Below are positions 36,017-44,676 of a stretch of 56,129 nucleotides of DNA, piece by piece. The position numbers and the translations under genes were made by a program. This stretch comes from Trichormus sp. NMC-1 (GTDB lineage: Bacteria; Cyanobacteriota; Cyanobacteriia; Cyanobacteriales; Nostocaceae). Location of the stretch: contig NZ_LZQD01000003.1 in assembly GCF_001858025.1 (NCBI RefSeq), positions 191,520 to 247,648 on the forward strand, written 5' to 3'. Positions within the stretch are counted from its first letter, which is position 1, and each line of letters starts with the position of its first letter. A model generated the notes under the pieces. It did not search any database, had not been told where the DNA came from, and saw only the letters and a program-made list of their open reading frames with translations.

Positions 36017-37489
36017 TTAAACACTCTTATTCCAATACTCTAAACCAGTAACAATAACATCTTCCAACCACTTCTTAAAACGTTCCGTCAGGTTACTCTC
36101 ATCATCAGCATAAGAAAACTGAAATAGAGAATCTGTTAAGGCTTGAATATCACTAATATTTCGTTCACCTTCTCCAGTATTATCTCTGTGATATGCACAA
36201 GCAGAACAAGCAAGTAGTCCGAGATACTCGTGTCCTACTGCATGAAAAGAAAGTAGAATTGTTGTTGATGATTCTACATTAATCACCAATTGTATCCAAC
36301 TGTGATAAGTCCGAATATTAGCAAAGTAACCTAATTGTTTAGCTGTTTCTACAACTTGGAAGCGATGATAATATGATTTAGGATCACCAGCAGCAGCCTG
36401 AACCACAAAACTCTCAGCATCACTTACTAGATTTTGAACAGATAACTTAATTTCGGTAGCGATATCTTCTAAACGAGCCGATGCAATTTTAAAAAGATTT
36501 GTCGCAAAACTTTCAACTTTTTGACGGCGATCTGGAATAGTGGGTGATTGATTTTGCCTAATTTTGTTAGCTATGGAAGCAATAACAGCCTGAGCGCGTC
36601 GTGTTTCGGACAAAATTTGTTCAGATAAACCAAGACTACGAATAAATGCCTGTTTTTGACTTTTAGCAAACAAGTTAATCAAGTTTGATAAATCACCTTG
36701 ATCTGCTTGCTCTAAAGCTCCAATATAAGCTGCTCTTTCGTCACCTGTAACAACCAAAGGAAACCATCTAGCTTGCAGAAAAACTAAACTAGCAAGACAG
36801 CGAGCCACACGACCATTACCATCTTGAAATGGATGAATTTGTGTGAAGCGATGATGTAACCATGCTGCTTCCACTTCAGGGGGAATTTGTTCTATTCTAT
36901 GTTGATGATGCCATTGAATCAAATTATCCATTTCGGAAGCAACCTGTTCTGGAGGGCAATATTCATCTATAGAGCCATCTTTTCTTTCTGGATTATTAGG
37001 TTGCTTCTTCCAGTCACCTCTGTTCAGAGGAACACGAATAATTTGTCCTGTTGGTGTTTTTGCTTCTGTACTGTCTTGATTCTGCGTGAGAAGTTGATGT
37101 AACTCTTTGATGTAGGAAGTAGATAAGCTTCTCCCTCCACCAACAAAATCAAATAATCCTTCGATCGCTGCTTCTTGATCTTGGATAAGAGATACAATTT
37201 GCTTGATTGGGGGATTACCAAGATTATTAGGATTATGAGCAATAAGAGCCTCATTAATTCCTTGTTCAATTAGTACACGGGTGATTCCTCTGTCTAGGGT
37301 ATATAGTCCTTCAATAATTCCAGTTTCAATTGCAATTTCTCGACATAACCTTTCCATAAAGGTTTTAAATTCTCCAGAAGAACGCAGCCGTTCTGCTTGT
37401 TCATTCCAAACAGTGACTAAAGGTGGTAATTCAGAACTTGCTAAATCTTCCCAATTGGATGGTAAATTTTCTATTGGTTGCCACTGCAT
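36017..37489 (-). CDS. Fic family protein (AMP-transferase)
   Basis: In this 490-residue protein the Fic core motif HPFQDGNGR is at residues 219-227, with catalytic H219. The N-terminal inhibitory helix motif (S/T)xxxE(G/N) is T56-GII-E60-G61, so it is an autoinhibited class II Fic enzyme, expected to transfer AMP from ATP to a hydroxyl side chain. Residues 300-490 form an additional helical domain of unknown type containing LLACSACAYHRD. It lies on the same strand as the HEPN gene, whose stop is 96 bp upstream. A tandem repeat array follows the stop. Confidence 0.92.
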   Translation of the reverse strand: MQWQPIENLPSNWEDLASSELPPLVTVWNEQAERLRSSGEFKTFMERLCREIAIETGIIEGLYTLDRGITRVLIEQGINEALIAHNPNNLGNPPIKQIVSLIQDQEAAIEGLFDFVGGGRSLSTSYIKELHQLLTQNQDSTEAKTPTGQIIRVPLNRGDWKKQPNNPERKDGSIDEYCPPEQVASEMDNLIQWHHQHRIEQIPPEVEAAWLHHRFTQIHPFQDGNGRVARCLASLVFLQARWFPLVVTGDERAAYIGALEQADQGDLSNLINLFAKSQKQAFIRSLGLSEQILSETRRAQAVIASIANKIRQNQSPTIPDRRQKVESFATNLFKIASARLEDIATEIKLSVQNLVSDAESFVVQAAAGDPKSYYHRFQVVETAKQLGYFANIRTYHSWIQLVINVESSTTILLSFHAVGHEYLGLLACSACAYHRDNTGEGERNISDIQALTDSLFQFSYADDESNLTERFKKWLEDVIVTGLEYWNKSV

Positions 37490-37585
37490 GAATAATCTCC
37501 AAAAACTTGATAGTACGGTTAAAAAAATCTACAATTGTGTAGTCTCAGATATGGTTATAAACATCAAAATTTTTCGATAAAATCA

Positions 37586-38290
37586 CTAATCTTCTATTAA
37601 TTGAAAATAGTTATTAGTATAATTTCTTTTCAAATAAGCTTTGAATTTGGAATCAGGAGGCATCTTGTTTACAATGTCTTGCACTGTTTTAGCTGCTGTA
37701 TTACAAGCCCATTTAGCAGCATTACTTGTACTAATCCTTTCCAATAAAGGCACAGGACAATCTTTATTTGTACCAGCAGGATCTTTGTAAGTGCTTGGTT
37801 CACGAAGAATATTTAGTCCTGATAATTTGTTTAATATTTTCCTCTTTGAAGAAGGAGGATCATCACTATCAAGCTTTAAAGTAAATTCATCTTTAGGCTT
37901 GAGATGAACTAATTCGTTACGCACATTGAATAGATGAACAAAATCTTGGTAGGGTTGAAAACCTTGATTTGGTCTTTCACCTGATATAGCTATGTAAGTT
38001 ACCTCAAGCTTGAGTTTTATTTGTCCGTTATATTCCTCAACGGTGGTTAATAGTGTTGCAAGTTTTTTTGCAAAATCTTCTGGTTCTTCCTCTGGTTTTG
38101 TATATGCTGTGGCTAGTTCCGGCAACTCATTTAGAAATGCCTCAATAGACATAGCTGAAAACAAAATAGCGGGAATTGCATCACTAATTCCGTGGTCGTT
38201 GTGAAACGTAGAATTCACGTAGTAGTAATTTTTTGCTTGATCGTGCAGAGGACCAGCATTTAGATGGAATCGAGTTACTATGTTGTCCAT
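37586..38290 (-). CDS. HEPN-domain-like protein
   Basis: This 234-residue helical protein has SAMSIEAFLNEL (about residues 45-56) and VRNELVHL with R124 and H129, fitting the Rx4-6H motif of HEPN ribonucleases, where the second residue is often N. Many HEPN proteins are toxins or effectors in defence. It stands just upstream of the Fic gene on the same strand. In known systems HEPN toxins are silenced by AMPylation from an MNT partner; a Fic enzyme could play that part here, which is inference. An alternative reading is a general DUF4145-like protein. Confidence 0.65.
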   Translation of the reverse strand: MDNIVTRFHLNAGPLHDQAKNYYYVNSTFHNDHGISDAIPAILFSAMSIEAFLNELPELATAYTKPEEEPEDFAKKLATLLTTVEEYNGQIKLKLEVTYIAISGERPNQGFQPYQDFVHLFNVRNELVHLKPKDEFTLKLDSDDPPSSKRKILNKLSGLNILREPSTYKDPAGTNKDCPVPLLERISTSNAAKWACNTAAKTVQDIVNKMPPDSKFKAYLKRNYTNNYFQLIED

Positions 38291-38384
38291 AATCTCCTTA
38301 AAGTAAACTAATCATACATTCACCCCTGTTTCTTATAGTACACAAATACGCGATTAATCTAACCTGTAATTAACAAATTTTTAC

Positions 38385-38723
38385 CTAAAAAACAGCAAAC
38401 TCCGTATATTTCCTGATCTCAGGAGCTTTAAACCCTAAAATAATATGTGCTTTTGGTATTCCCGCAGCAACCAAATCATTAGCTACTCCTTCTTCAGTTC
38501 CATCATGTTGAATCCAAACCTTACCATCAATTAAATCAAGATGTAATAAAGTTCCATAGATACGATAACCATTTTCCCAACCAGTTTCTACTAATAAATA
38601 ACGATCATTTTTTTCATCTAACACCAATTCAACTTTCACCTGTTCATCATTGCCCAGAAAATCAGCATATTCTTCGAGAATTTTTTGAATTATTTGACGA
38701 TATTGATTAGTTAAGGAATCCAT
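38385..38723 (-). CDS. xisI: XisI, fdxN element excision controlling factor
   Basis: This 112-residue protein matches XisI (QIIQKILEEYADF, RYLLVETGWENGYRIYG, IWIQHDGTEEG-like and LGFKAPEIRKYTEFAVF). In Anabaena PCC 7120, XisI and XisH are needed with the recombinase XisF to excise the fdxN element in heterocysts, but cyanobacteria carry many xisHI pairs away from any element. The xisH gene overlaps it by 13 bp upstream. No recombinase or attachment site is seen in this window. Confidence 0.95.
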   Translation of the reverse strand: MDSLTNQYRQIIQKILEEYADFLGNDEQVKVELVLDEKNDRYLLVETGWENGYRIYGTLLHLDLIDGKVWIQHDGTEEGVANDLVAAGIPKAHIILGFKAPEIRKYTEFAVF

Positions 38724-39130
38724 TTGACAATTACCTCCTGTTCAGCATCGAAACTAAACAAACGAATAACACCATCTTCAATTAAAGTTTGACCAGCTTC
38801 TTCTTCAAAAACCGTTTTACAAGTGCTTTCACTCACAGCCAGAAATAACTTATATTCAGGATAATAACGAGCTAATAAATGATCATACAAAACAAATTGA
38901 CCAACAGCATCTTCCAAATCTTTCATATCCGAAGGACGAGTAAAACTTTTCACCTCAACAGCTATTTTTTCTGTTTCTCGTTCTGCTGCTAATAATCTCT
39001 CCGCACCTAAATCAACAAATAGATTTTTACCTCTCGCTAAACGAATCCGCAAAGGATCATGGATAATTTTCCAACCATCTTTGATAAGTGCATTTTTTAC
39101 AGTATTGTGATAGATGTCTTTAGCTGGCAT
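38711..39130 (-). CDS. xisH: XisH, fdxN element excision controlling factor
   Basis: This 139-residue protein matches XisH: MPAKDIYHNTVKNALIKDGW, DLGAERLLAAER and KIAVEVKSFTRPS. The AVEVKSF sequence with the preceding Asp fits the PD-(D/E)XK nuclease fold proposed for XisH. It precedes xisI with a 13-bp overlap. The antitoxin-like gene at 39149 ends 18 bp upstream, so the three may be one operon. Confidence 0.95.
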   Translation of the reverse strand: MPAKDIYHNTVKNALIKDGWKIIHDPLRIRLARGKNLFVDLGAERLLAAERETEKIAVEVKSFTRPSDMKDLEDAVGQFVLYDHLLARYYPEYKLFLAVSESTCKTVFEEEAGQTLIEDGVIRLFSFDAEQEVIVKWIP

Positions 39131-39148
39131 AATGAAAACTACTTTCGC

Positions 39149-39337
39149 CTACTCCAATAAAATTTTACCATTACTCATATCCTCATCCCGTAATTCTGCT
39201 TCTTGTATCCATTCCTCAGCAACTTGTTGATCAATGTCTCCAACTTGTCCTAAATGTTCAATCAAACGAGCTACTAATAATACTAGAGAATCTTTTGGTA
39301 AAGCCAGGACTTGAGCTTCTAATTGTTCAATAGTCAT
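39149..39337 (-). CDS. Addiction-module component-type antitoxin (orphan)
   Basis: This 62-residue protein starts MTIEQLEAQVLALPKDSLVL, then ARLIEHLG, like the putative addiction module components (TIGR02574 type) that normally precede a RelE-type toxin. Here the next gene is xisH, 18 bp away, not a toxin. It may regulate xisHI or be left over from a lost toxin. Confidence 0.75.
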   Translation of the reverse strand: MTIEQLEAQVLALPKDSLVLLVARLIEHLGQVGDIDQQVAEEWIQEAELRDEDMSNGKILLE

Positions 39338-39370
39338 AAATTATTCCATCTCCCTATAGTAAACTAATTA

Positions 39371-39817
39371 TCAGCTTAACAATTCCTGTGGACGCACAAT
39401 CACAATACCTGTCGTCAGCACAAAATCACTAGGATTAAAAGTTAAAATATGTGTAACTTGATAAGCAAGCATAACAGCCACAATACGCACATCATGAGTG
39501 CGTTTACCCATTACCTTATTAGTAGTTACTAAATTTAACCAATTGGGAAAAATATCTTCTGACTCTTTCAGTAATGGAAAACGCCTCAGAACTTGGTCTA
39601 TGGTCTTGCGCGTCTTTTCCACAGTCCACCCTAAACCATTAACTTCTACTGGTCGTGTAGCTACAGCCCAAAATTCAACCAGTATTTGTGCTGTTAAAAA
39701 ACATTCATCTCCCTGTGCGAGTAAGCGAGATATAGCCTCTGTTGCGAGGTGATGCTGAACATCAGAAGGATTACAGAAGCGCATCACAACATTTGTATCA
39801 AGAATATATCTCGTCAT
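39371..39817 (-). CDS. vapC: VapC family PIN-domain ribonuclease toxin
   Basis: This 148-residue PIN domain carries the acidic residues in YILDTNVVMRF, a central Glu in AQILVEFWAVATRP, and DVRIVAVMLAYQVTHILTFNPSDF. VapC toxins cut tRNA or rRNA. The ATG overlaps the antitoxin stop by 4 bp. It is the furthest downstream gene of the VapBC unit. Confidence 0.92.
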   Translation of the reverse strand: MTRYILDTNVVMRFCNPSDVQHHLATEAISRLLAQGDECFLTAQILVEFWAVATRPVEVNGLGWTVEKTRKTIDQVLRRFPLLKESEDIFPNWLNLVTTNKVMGKRTHDVRIVAVMLAYQVTHILTFNPSDFVLTTGIVIVRPQELLS

Positions 39818-40059
39818 TCTTCGTAAATACTATCTCGACAAAAAGCTTCATCACTCAGACTCACACCAGTTTCAGGAAGTTGAGAAACCCAATCTCGAAA
39901 CTCACTCGCCCTTGCTTCTGGTGTTAATTTTTGCCATACTGGAGTAGTGTCAGAAAACTTTTGAGATTGAAACTGAATAAAAGCTATAAAATCAGCTATT
40001 TTTTCCAGTTGTTCTTCATCGAGATGATCTAATTCTTGCTTGAGCTTTTCTCGCAACAT
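39814..40059 (-). CDS. vapB: VapB-type antitoxin (DUF2281-like)
   Basis: This 81-residue protein has a leading helix LKQELDHLDEEQLEKIADFI then AFIQFQ, and an acidic tail ending SDEAFCRDSIYEE, which fits DUF2281-like antitoxins of PIN toxins in cyanobacteria. It directly precedes and overlaps vapC by 4 bp. Confidence 0.85.
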   Translation of the reverse strand: MLREKLKQELDHLDEEQLEKIADFIAFIQFQSQKFSDTTPVWQKLTPEARASEFRDWVSQLPETGVSLSDEAFCRDSIYEE

Positions 40060-40242
40060 AACATAATTTAAGATTGTACAAAATAGGCTGTAACAATAGT
40101 CATTTTATAATCAGTCATTCCCCATTATCACTATATTCTAAATCAAGGTATCTTCTTTGCGCCTTTGCTCCTTCCCGTCTTTGCGCGAAACTTTAATCAA
40201 AATAAAGCATAATTAACCATTAACCAACACAGAAAAATCCCT

Positions 40243-41238
40243 ATGAACACACAACCTATCCGCGTCGGAGTTCTCGGTTTTGGTGGACTCGGACAAGCAG
40301 CAGCAAAACTCCTCTCCAGCAAACGGGAAATGATTCTAGTTGCAGCCGCAGACCAAAAAGGCTACGCTTACTCCACAGAAGGCTTAAACACCGATGCTTG
40401 CATCACCACCTACCAAAAACAGGGAACAGTCGGTTATTTAGAACCCTTCGGTACATTAAGCAATAACAGCATTCAAGACCTTATTCAAGCCACTGGTGAC
40501 GCTGTAGATGGTTATTTCCTGGCTTTACCCAACCTCCCCAACGACTTTATCCCCAACGTGGCTAAAGAATTTATCAAAGCAGGTTGGAAAGGTGTGCTAG
40601 TGGATGCTATTAAACGCACCAGTGCAGTTGAACAACTTTTAGGAATGAAAGATGAACTGCAAGCTGCGGGAATTACTTACATGACAGGCTGTGGTGCAAC
40701 TCCCGGACTGTTAACCGCCGCCGCCGCTTTAGCCGCCCAAAGTTACGCGGAAATTCACAATGTAGTAATTACCTTTGGCGTGGGAATTGCTAACTGGGAA
40801 GCTTACCGCGCTACGGTTCGGGAAGATATTGGTCATATGCCTGGTTATAGTGTAGAAGCTGCTAGAGCCATGACTGACGCAGAGGTAGAAGCATTACTCG
40901 ATAAAACCAACGGTGTGCTGACCTTGGAAAACATGGAACACGCCGATGATGTAATGTTAGAAATAGCCGGAATTTGTTCACGGGATAGAGTGACTGTTGG
41001 TGGTGTAGTTGATACCCGCAACCCCAAAAAGCCCCTGAGTACCAATGTGAAAATTACCGGACGCACCTTTGAGGGTAAAATTTCCACCCACACCTTTACA
41101 TTAGGCGATGAAACCAGCATGGCCGCTAACGTCTGCGGTCCCGCCTTTGGTTATCTTAAAGCTGGTCAGGAATTGCATCAACGGGGCATTTCTGGCTTAT
41201 TTACAGCAGCGGAAATTATGCCTAAGTTTGTAAAATAG
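40243..41238 (+). CDS. Saccharopine dehydrogenase-like NAD(P)-binding oxidoreductase
   Basis: The N-terminal Rossmann fold of this 331-residue protein has [14 protein letters not shown] (GxGxxG) at residues 9-22. A central [19 protein letters not shown] segment and an alpha/beta substrate domain follow, as in saccharopine dehydrogenase-like/homospermidine-type reductases. Cyanobacterial homologues are widely conserved but their substrate is not known to me. It is monocistronic, preceded by a 183-bp region that borders the island at its other side. Confidence 0.8.
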   Translation: MNTQPIRVGVLGFGGLGQAAAKLLSSKREMILVAAADQKGYAYSTEGLNTDACITTYQKQGTVGYLEPFGTLSNNSIQDLIQATGDAVDGYFLALPNLPNDFIPNVAKEFIKAGWKGVLVDAIKRTSAVEQLLGMKDELQAAGITYMTGCGATPGLLTAAAALAAQSYAEIHNVVITFGVGIANWEAYRATVREDIGHMPGYSVEAARAMTDAEVEALLDKTNGVLTLENMEHADDVMLEIAGICSRDRVTVGGVVDTRNPKKPLSTNVKITGRTFEGKISTHTFTLGDETSMAANVCGPAFGYLKAGQELHQRGISGLFTAAEIMPKFVK

Positions 41239-41282
41239 GTGATGGGTGATGGGTAATAGACATTTCCCGTAAATATTGTACA

Positions 41283-41300
41283 GACGTTCCATGGAACGTC
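41283..41300. repeat. GACGTTCC-type palindrome, copy 2
   Basis: This is a perfect 18-bp palindrome GACGTTCCATGGAACGTC with flanks TACA and TCTACA like the copy at 26957-26975. It lies in the gap between two convergent genes and could also act as a transcription-stop hairpin. Confidence 0.8.
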
Positions 41301-41368
41301 TCTACATTGTTATCTGGCATTTTTGATCATGGTCAATTTAACGGACATGATATTACCTGTTACCTAGT

Positions 41369-41932
41369 CTAAGCTGGTGGAAGTTCGGAAGATGAAAAAG
41401 ACGCTGTAACCTCTTCTTCAACCACAGAGGGGGGTGTTTGGATAATAAAAGGCAGTTCAGCACCCACAAGACCCCGTTGGATGCGTTCTGATGTTTCTTT
41501 GAACACCACAAACAGAGGATAAATAGTATTTGCACCCTCACTCAAAATATGACTGTGACGAGGGTGCATTAACCATTCATATTCCTTATCTAATAACACT
41601 TGACTTTTGCGCCATCTTCCCAATAAATCAGAAAAGTCCTCATGGGGACGATGAATGAAAACTAAAATCTCTACACCGGTTTTGATTTTCCATTCCGGGT
41701 CACACATGATAATAGCGATATCACAGGGTAAATTTGTCGTTTGTGAAGTTTTAGCTTCAATATTACGGATACGGACTATTGGTAAAGGGATAGTAATGAC
41801 ACTTTCAGAAGGACGACGGAGACTAGGAATCATCTCCAAATAGGGACGATGTTGTTTGAGGAGAGCGATCGCAGCTAAATGATTGCTATACTCAGCTAAA
41901 CTAGCTTCATAAACAGATTTTTGTACAGGCAT
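41369..41932 (-). CDS. Conserved hypothetical protein downstream of pilC
   Basis: This 187-residue protein has no signal peptide or membrane helix. It has a helix-rich start (VYEASLAEYSNHLAAIALLK), a hydrophobic core strand (LPCDIAIIMCDP, GVEILVFIHRP) and a Ser/Glu-rich tail. I do not recognise a family. It is the last gene of the pil run on the minus strand, 76 bp after pilC, with a GTTATCA STRR in the gap, so it may be co-transcribed with the pilus motor genes. Confidence 0.6.
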   Translation of the reverse strand: MPVQKSVYEASLAEYSNHLAAIALLKQHRPYLEMIPSLRRPSESVITIPLPIVRIRNIEAKTSQTTNLPCDIAIIMCDPEWKIKTGVEILVFIHRPHEDFSDLLGRWRKSQVLLDKEYEWLMHPRHSHILSEGANTIYPLFVVFKETSERIQRGLVGAELPFIIQTPPSVVEEEVTASFSSSELPPA

Positions 41933-41938
41933 AATTTT

Positions 41939-41975
41939 TCAGTTATGAGTTATCAGTTATCAGTTATCAGTCTCT
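41939..41975. repeat. Heptamer STRR, AGTTATC type
   Basis: About four AGTTATC units lie between pilC and the downstream hypothetical gene, with a degenerate continuation toward the pilC stop. Confidence 0.85.
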
Positions 41976-42008
41976 TCACTATTCACTGATAACTGTTCAC
42001 TGATTTTT

Positions 42009-43232
42009 TTAGCCCAATGTTTCAAATACCTTGAACATAGGCAGATACATTGCTAACAAAATTGTACCAACCATCCCCCCAAGAACCACAATCATCAGCG
42101 GTTCCAAAATACTGGTTAGGGCTTTAACTGCCTGTTCTACTTCATCTTCATAGAAATCGGCAACTTTCATCAACATAGCATCTAATTCCCCAGTTTCTTC
42201 GCCGATACTCATCATCTGAATTGCCATAGGCGGAAAAACTGCATCTTTTTGCAATGCAATACTAATCATACCTCCTTGTTGAACATCTAAACGGGCTGCA
42301 TCTATGGCATTAGCAACTACTTGGTTTCCTGATGTATCTCGCACGATTTCCAAGCAAGTTAGAATCGGTACACCTGAACGAGTTAAAGAACCAAAAGTCC
42401 GGCTAAAACGAGCTACTGAAGATTTTTGAATCAAGTCACCAAACAAAGGAACTTTCAAAGAAAGGCGGTCAATAGTTTCTTTACCAACACGAGTTTTGTA
42501 ATACTGTTTATAGGCAAAGGAAAGTGCCATAAAAGCCCCAATAATTGCTAAAGACCACCAACTTCGTAATATTTTACTGCAAGTCATCAAAAATTGGGTT
42601 AGAGGAGGTAATTCTACTCCAATATCTGCAAAAATGTTCGCAAAAATGGGAATTAGAAAAACAGTCATCCCCACAAAAATCGCGGTGGCTAAAAAGCCTA
42701 CAACCACTGGATAAGACAATGCTGATTTAATTTGGTTTTGTAATCGAGCTACATCTTCTAATAATTTGGCTAGACGATTCAATACTTCATCAAGTACACC
42801 ACCGACTTCTCCAGCTTGAACCATACTGACATACAAACCATCAAAGCAGTCAGGATGTTTACGCATGGCATCTGAAAGATTAACTCCAGTTTGCACATCG
42901 TTACCAATTTCAATCAGAGCTTGTTTGAGCTTGGGATTACTACATTGTTCAGAAAGTACGCCCAATCCTCTGACAATTGCCACACCTGCATTTACCAACG
43001 CAGCAAATTGACGAGAGAAAACAGCTTTATCTTTAACAGAAACTTTCACCAACGAATTCTGAAATTTTTTGAAATCAAGGATTGAAGCCAAGCTTTGAGA
43101 TTCTTTCAATTCTTGGACAACAAAACCTTTATCTCTAAGATTAGTCCGAGCGTCTGTCAAAGAATCAGCAACAAATTTCTCAGTGCGGGATTTTCCTTGG
43201 GAGTCACGAACACGAGCAAGATAAGTAGGCAT
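42009..43232 (-). CDS. pilC: Type IV pilus inner-membrane platform protein PilC
   Basis: This 407-residue protein has two T2SSF domains (about 70-195 and 275-395) and three main hydrophobic segments (YPVVVGFLATAIFVGMTVFL, WWSLAIIGAFMALSFA, LEPLMIVVLGGMVGTILLAM). It forms the membrane platform with which the PilB and PilT ATPases engage for pilus extension and retraction, needed for twitching, phototaxis and natural competence in cyanobacteria. It follows pilT by 166 bp of STRR-containing DNA. Confidence 0.95.
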   Translation of the reverse strand: MPTYLARVRDSQGKSRTEKFVADSLTDARTNLRDKGFVVQELKESQSLASILDFKKFQNSLVKVSVKDKAVFSRQFAALVNAGVAIVRGLGVLSEQCSNPKLKQALIEIGNDVQTGVNLSDAMRKHPDCFDGLYVSMVQAGEVGGVLDEVLNRLAKLLEDVARLQNQIKSALSYPVVVGFLATAIFVGMTVFLIPIFANIFADIGVELPPLTQFLMTCSKILRSWWSLAIIGAFMALSFAYKQYYKTRVGKETIDRLSLKVPLFGDLIQKSSVARFSRTFGSLTRSGVPILTCLEIVRDTSGNQVVANAIDAARLDVQQGGMISIALQKDAVFPPMAIQMMSIGEETGELDAMLMKVADFYEDEVEQAVKALTSILEPLMIVVLGGMVGTILLAMYLPMFKVFETLG

Positions 43233-43249
43233 AATATCAATTAAAAATT

Positions 43250-43364
43250 AAAAATTGAAAATTGAAAATTGAAAATTGAAAAGTTTAGAGGTTGAGGATT
43301 GGTAATTCATAATTTGTAATTTGTAATTAGAATAATAACTACGAATTACGAATTACGAATTACG
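43250..43364. repeat. STRR cluster between pilT and pilC
   Basis: AAAATTG heptamers (about 43250-43280) and ATTACGA heptamers (about 43340-43364) lie in the gap, followed by a GGCGGTAGCCTGCCGTAGGC palindrome just behind the pilT stop. Confidence 0.85.
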
Positions 43365-43398
43365 TTGGCGGTAGCCTGCCGTAGGCACTATTAGAAAC

Positions 43399-44523
43399 TT
43401 AATGCGCTCTAGCAACCGAACCAGGTTTTGCCCCTGCACCCTGTTGTGGTGTTCCACCTATGAGACGTTGAACTTCATCGGGTTTAGAAGTTTTAGACAT
43501 TGCAGCTTCAAAAGAGATAGTTCCAGCTTTGTATAAATCAGCTAAAACTTTCTCTAGAGTTTGCATTCCCAATTTACCTCCTGTTTGAATAGCAGAGTAA
43601 ATTTGAGCGGTTTTCCCTTCACGAATTAAGTTGGAAATAGCCGGAGTAATAATCATAATTTCTTGAGCCATTACCCGACCATATTCACCTGGTTTGGGAT
43701 TTTTCTTGGGTACTAAGGTTTGACTAAACACTGCGACTAAAGAGTTGGACAATTGCACCCGCACCTGAGTTTGTCTTTCATGAGGGAAAACGTCAATCAT
43801 CCGGTCAACTGTTTGTGCAGCCGAACTAGTGTGCAGTGTACCAAATACCAAGTGTCCAGTTTCCGCAGCTGAAATAGCCAAAGAAATTGTTTCCAAATCC
43901 CGCATTTCCCCAACTAGAACAATATCAGGATCTTCCCGCAAAGCTGCTTTTAAGGCATTAGCAAAGCTTTTGGTATCTTCACCTAATTGCCGTTGGTGAA
44001 CCAAGCTTTTAATGGGTTCATAGACAAATTCAACTGGATCTTCAACCGTTAAGATATGTTCTGCTCTAGTGCGGTTAATTAAGTCAATCATTGCCGCTAG
44101 GGTAGTGGTCTTACCGGAACCTGTCGGACCTGTGACGAGAATTAATCCTCTAGGCTTTTCAGACATTTCCCGAACTACATCTGGGAGACCTAATTTTTCA
44201 AAGTTAGGGATTTTAGAACTTAAAGCCCGCAAGCAAGCAGCATAAGCTCCACGTTCTTTGTAGACATTCACCCGGAAGCGAGCCAATCCTTTGACACCAT
44301 AGGAACAATCTAATTCCCAGGTTTGTTCTAAGGTTTTCCGCTGGGTGTTGTTGAGCATACTGAAAATCAGTCTTTGGCACTCATCAGCGGTGAGGACATG
44401 ATCACCAATGGGAGTCAGATGACCACTGACGCGGAAGTAGGGAGGCAAACCTGCTGATAAGTGCAGATCCGAACCACCCATGTCAATTAGCTGCTCCATC
44501 AAGTCTTCAATCATCATTTCCAT
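43399..44523 (-). CDS. pilT: Type IV pilus retraction ATPase PilT
   Basis: This 374-residue protein has an N-terminal PAS-like domain (DLMEQLIDMGGSDLHLSAGLPP), Walker A GPTGSGKTTT, an Asp box, Walker B DIVLVGEMRDLETI, and the PilT-specific C-terminal motif ISNLIREGK (AIRNLIRE in other species). It powers pilus retraction. It is encoded between pilB and pilC on the same strand. Confidence 0.96.
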   Translation of the reverse strand: MEMMIEDLMEQLIDMGGSDLHLSAGLPPYFRVSGHLTPIGDHVLTADECQRLIFSMLNNTQRKTLEQTWELDCSYGVKGLARFRVNVYKERGAYAACLRALSSKIPNFEKLGLPDVVREMSEKPRGLILVTGPTGSGKTTTLAAMIDLINRTRAEHILTVEDPVEFVYEPIKSLVHQRQLGEDTKSFANALKAALREDPDIVLVGEMRDLETISLAISAAETGHLVFGTLHTSSAAQTVDRMIDVFPHERQTQVRVQLSNSLVAVFSQTLVPKKNPKPGEYGRVMAQEIMIITPAISNLIREGKTAQIYSAIQTGGKLGMQTLEKVLADLYKAGTISFEAAMSKTSKPDEVQRLIGGTPQQGAGAKPGSVARAH

Positions 44524-44627
44524 AGTTGCTTCGCTCCAATTTAAAATTCAAAATCAAAAATCAAATGACCAAGGACTAAATTAATGCCCAGAAATCAAAA
44601 GTTTTGAAAATAGATCCTTCCTCCCTT

Positions 44628-44676
44628 GCTTACCCTGCTTACCCTGCTTCCCCTGCTTCCCCTGCCCCCCCTGTCC
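44628..44676. repeat. Tandem repeat abutting the pilB stop codon
   Basis: A nonamer (TTACCCTGC, then TTCCCCTGC) repeated about four times runs into a C tract and meets the TAG/TTA region at the end of pilB. Confidence 0.85.

Noticed and set aside
38385-39130. A complete fdxN-type excision element
   Set aside because: xisHI are present but no recombinase gene, no att repeats and no interrupted nif gene are visible.
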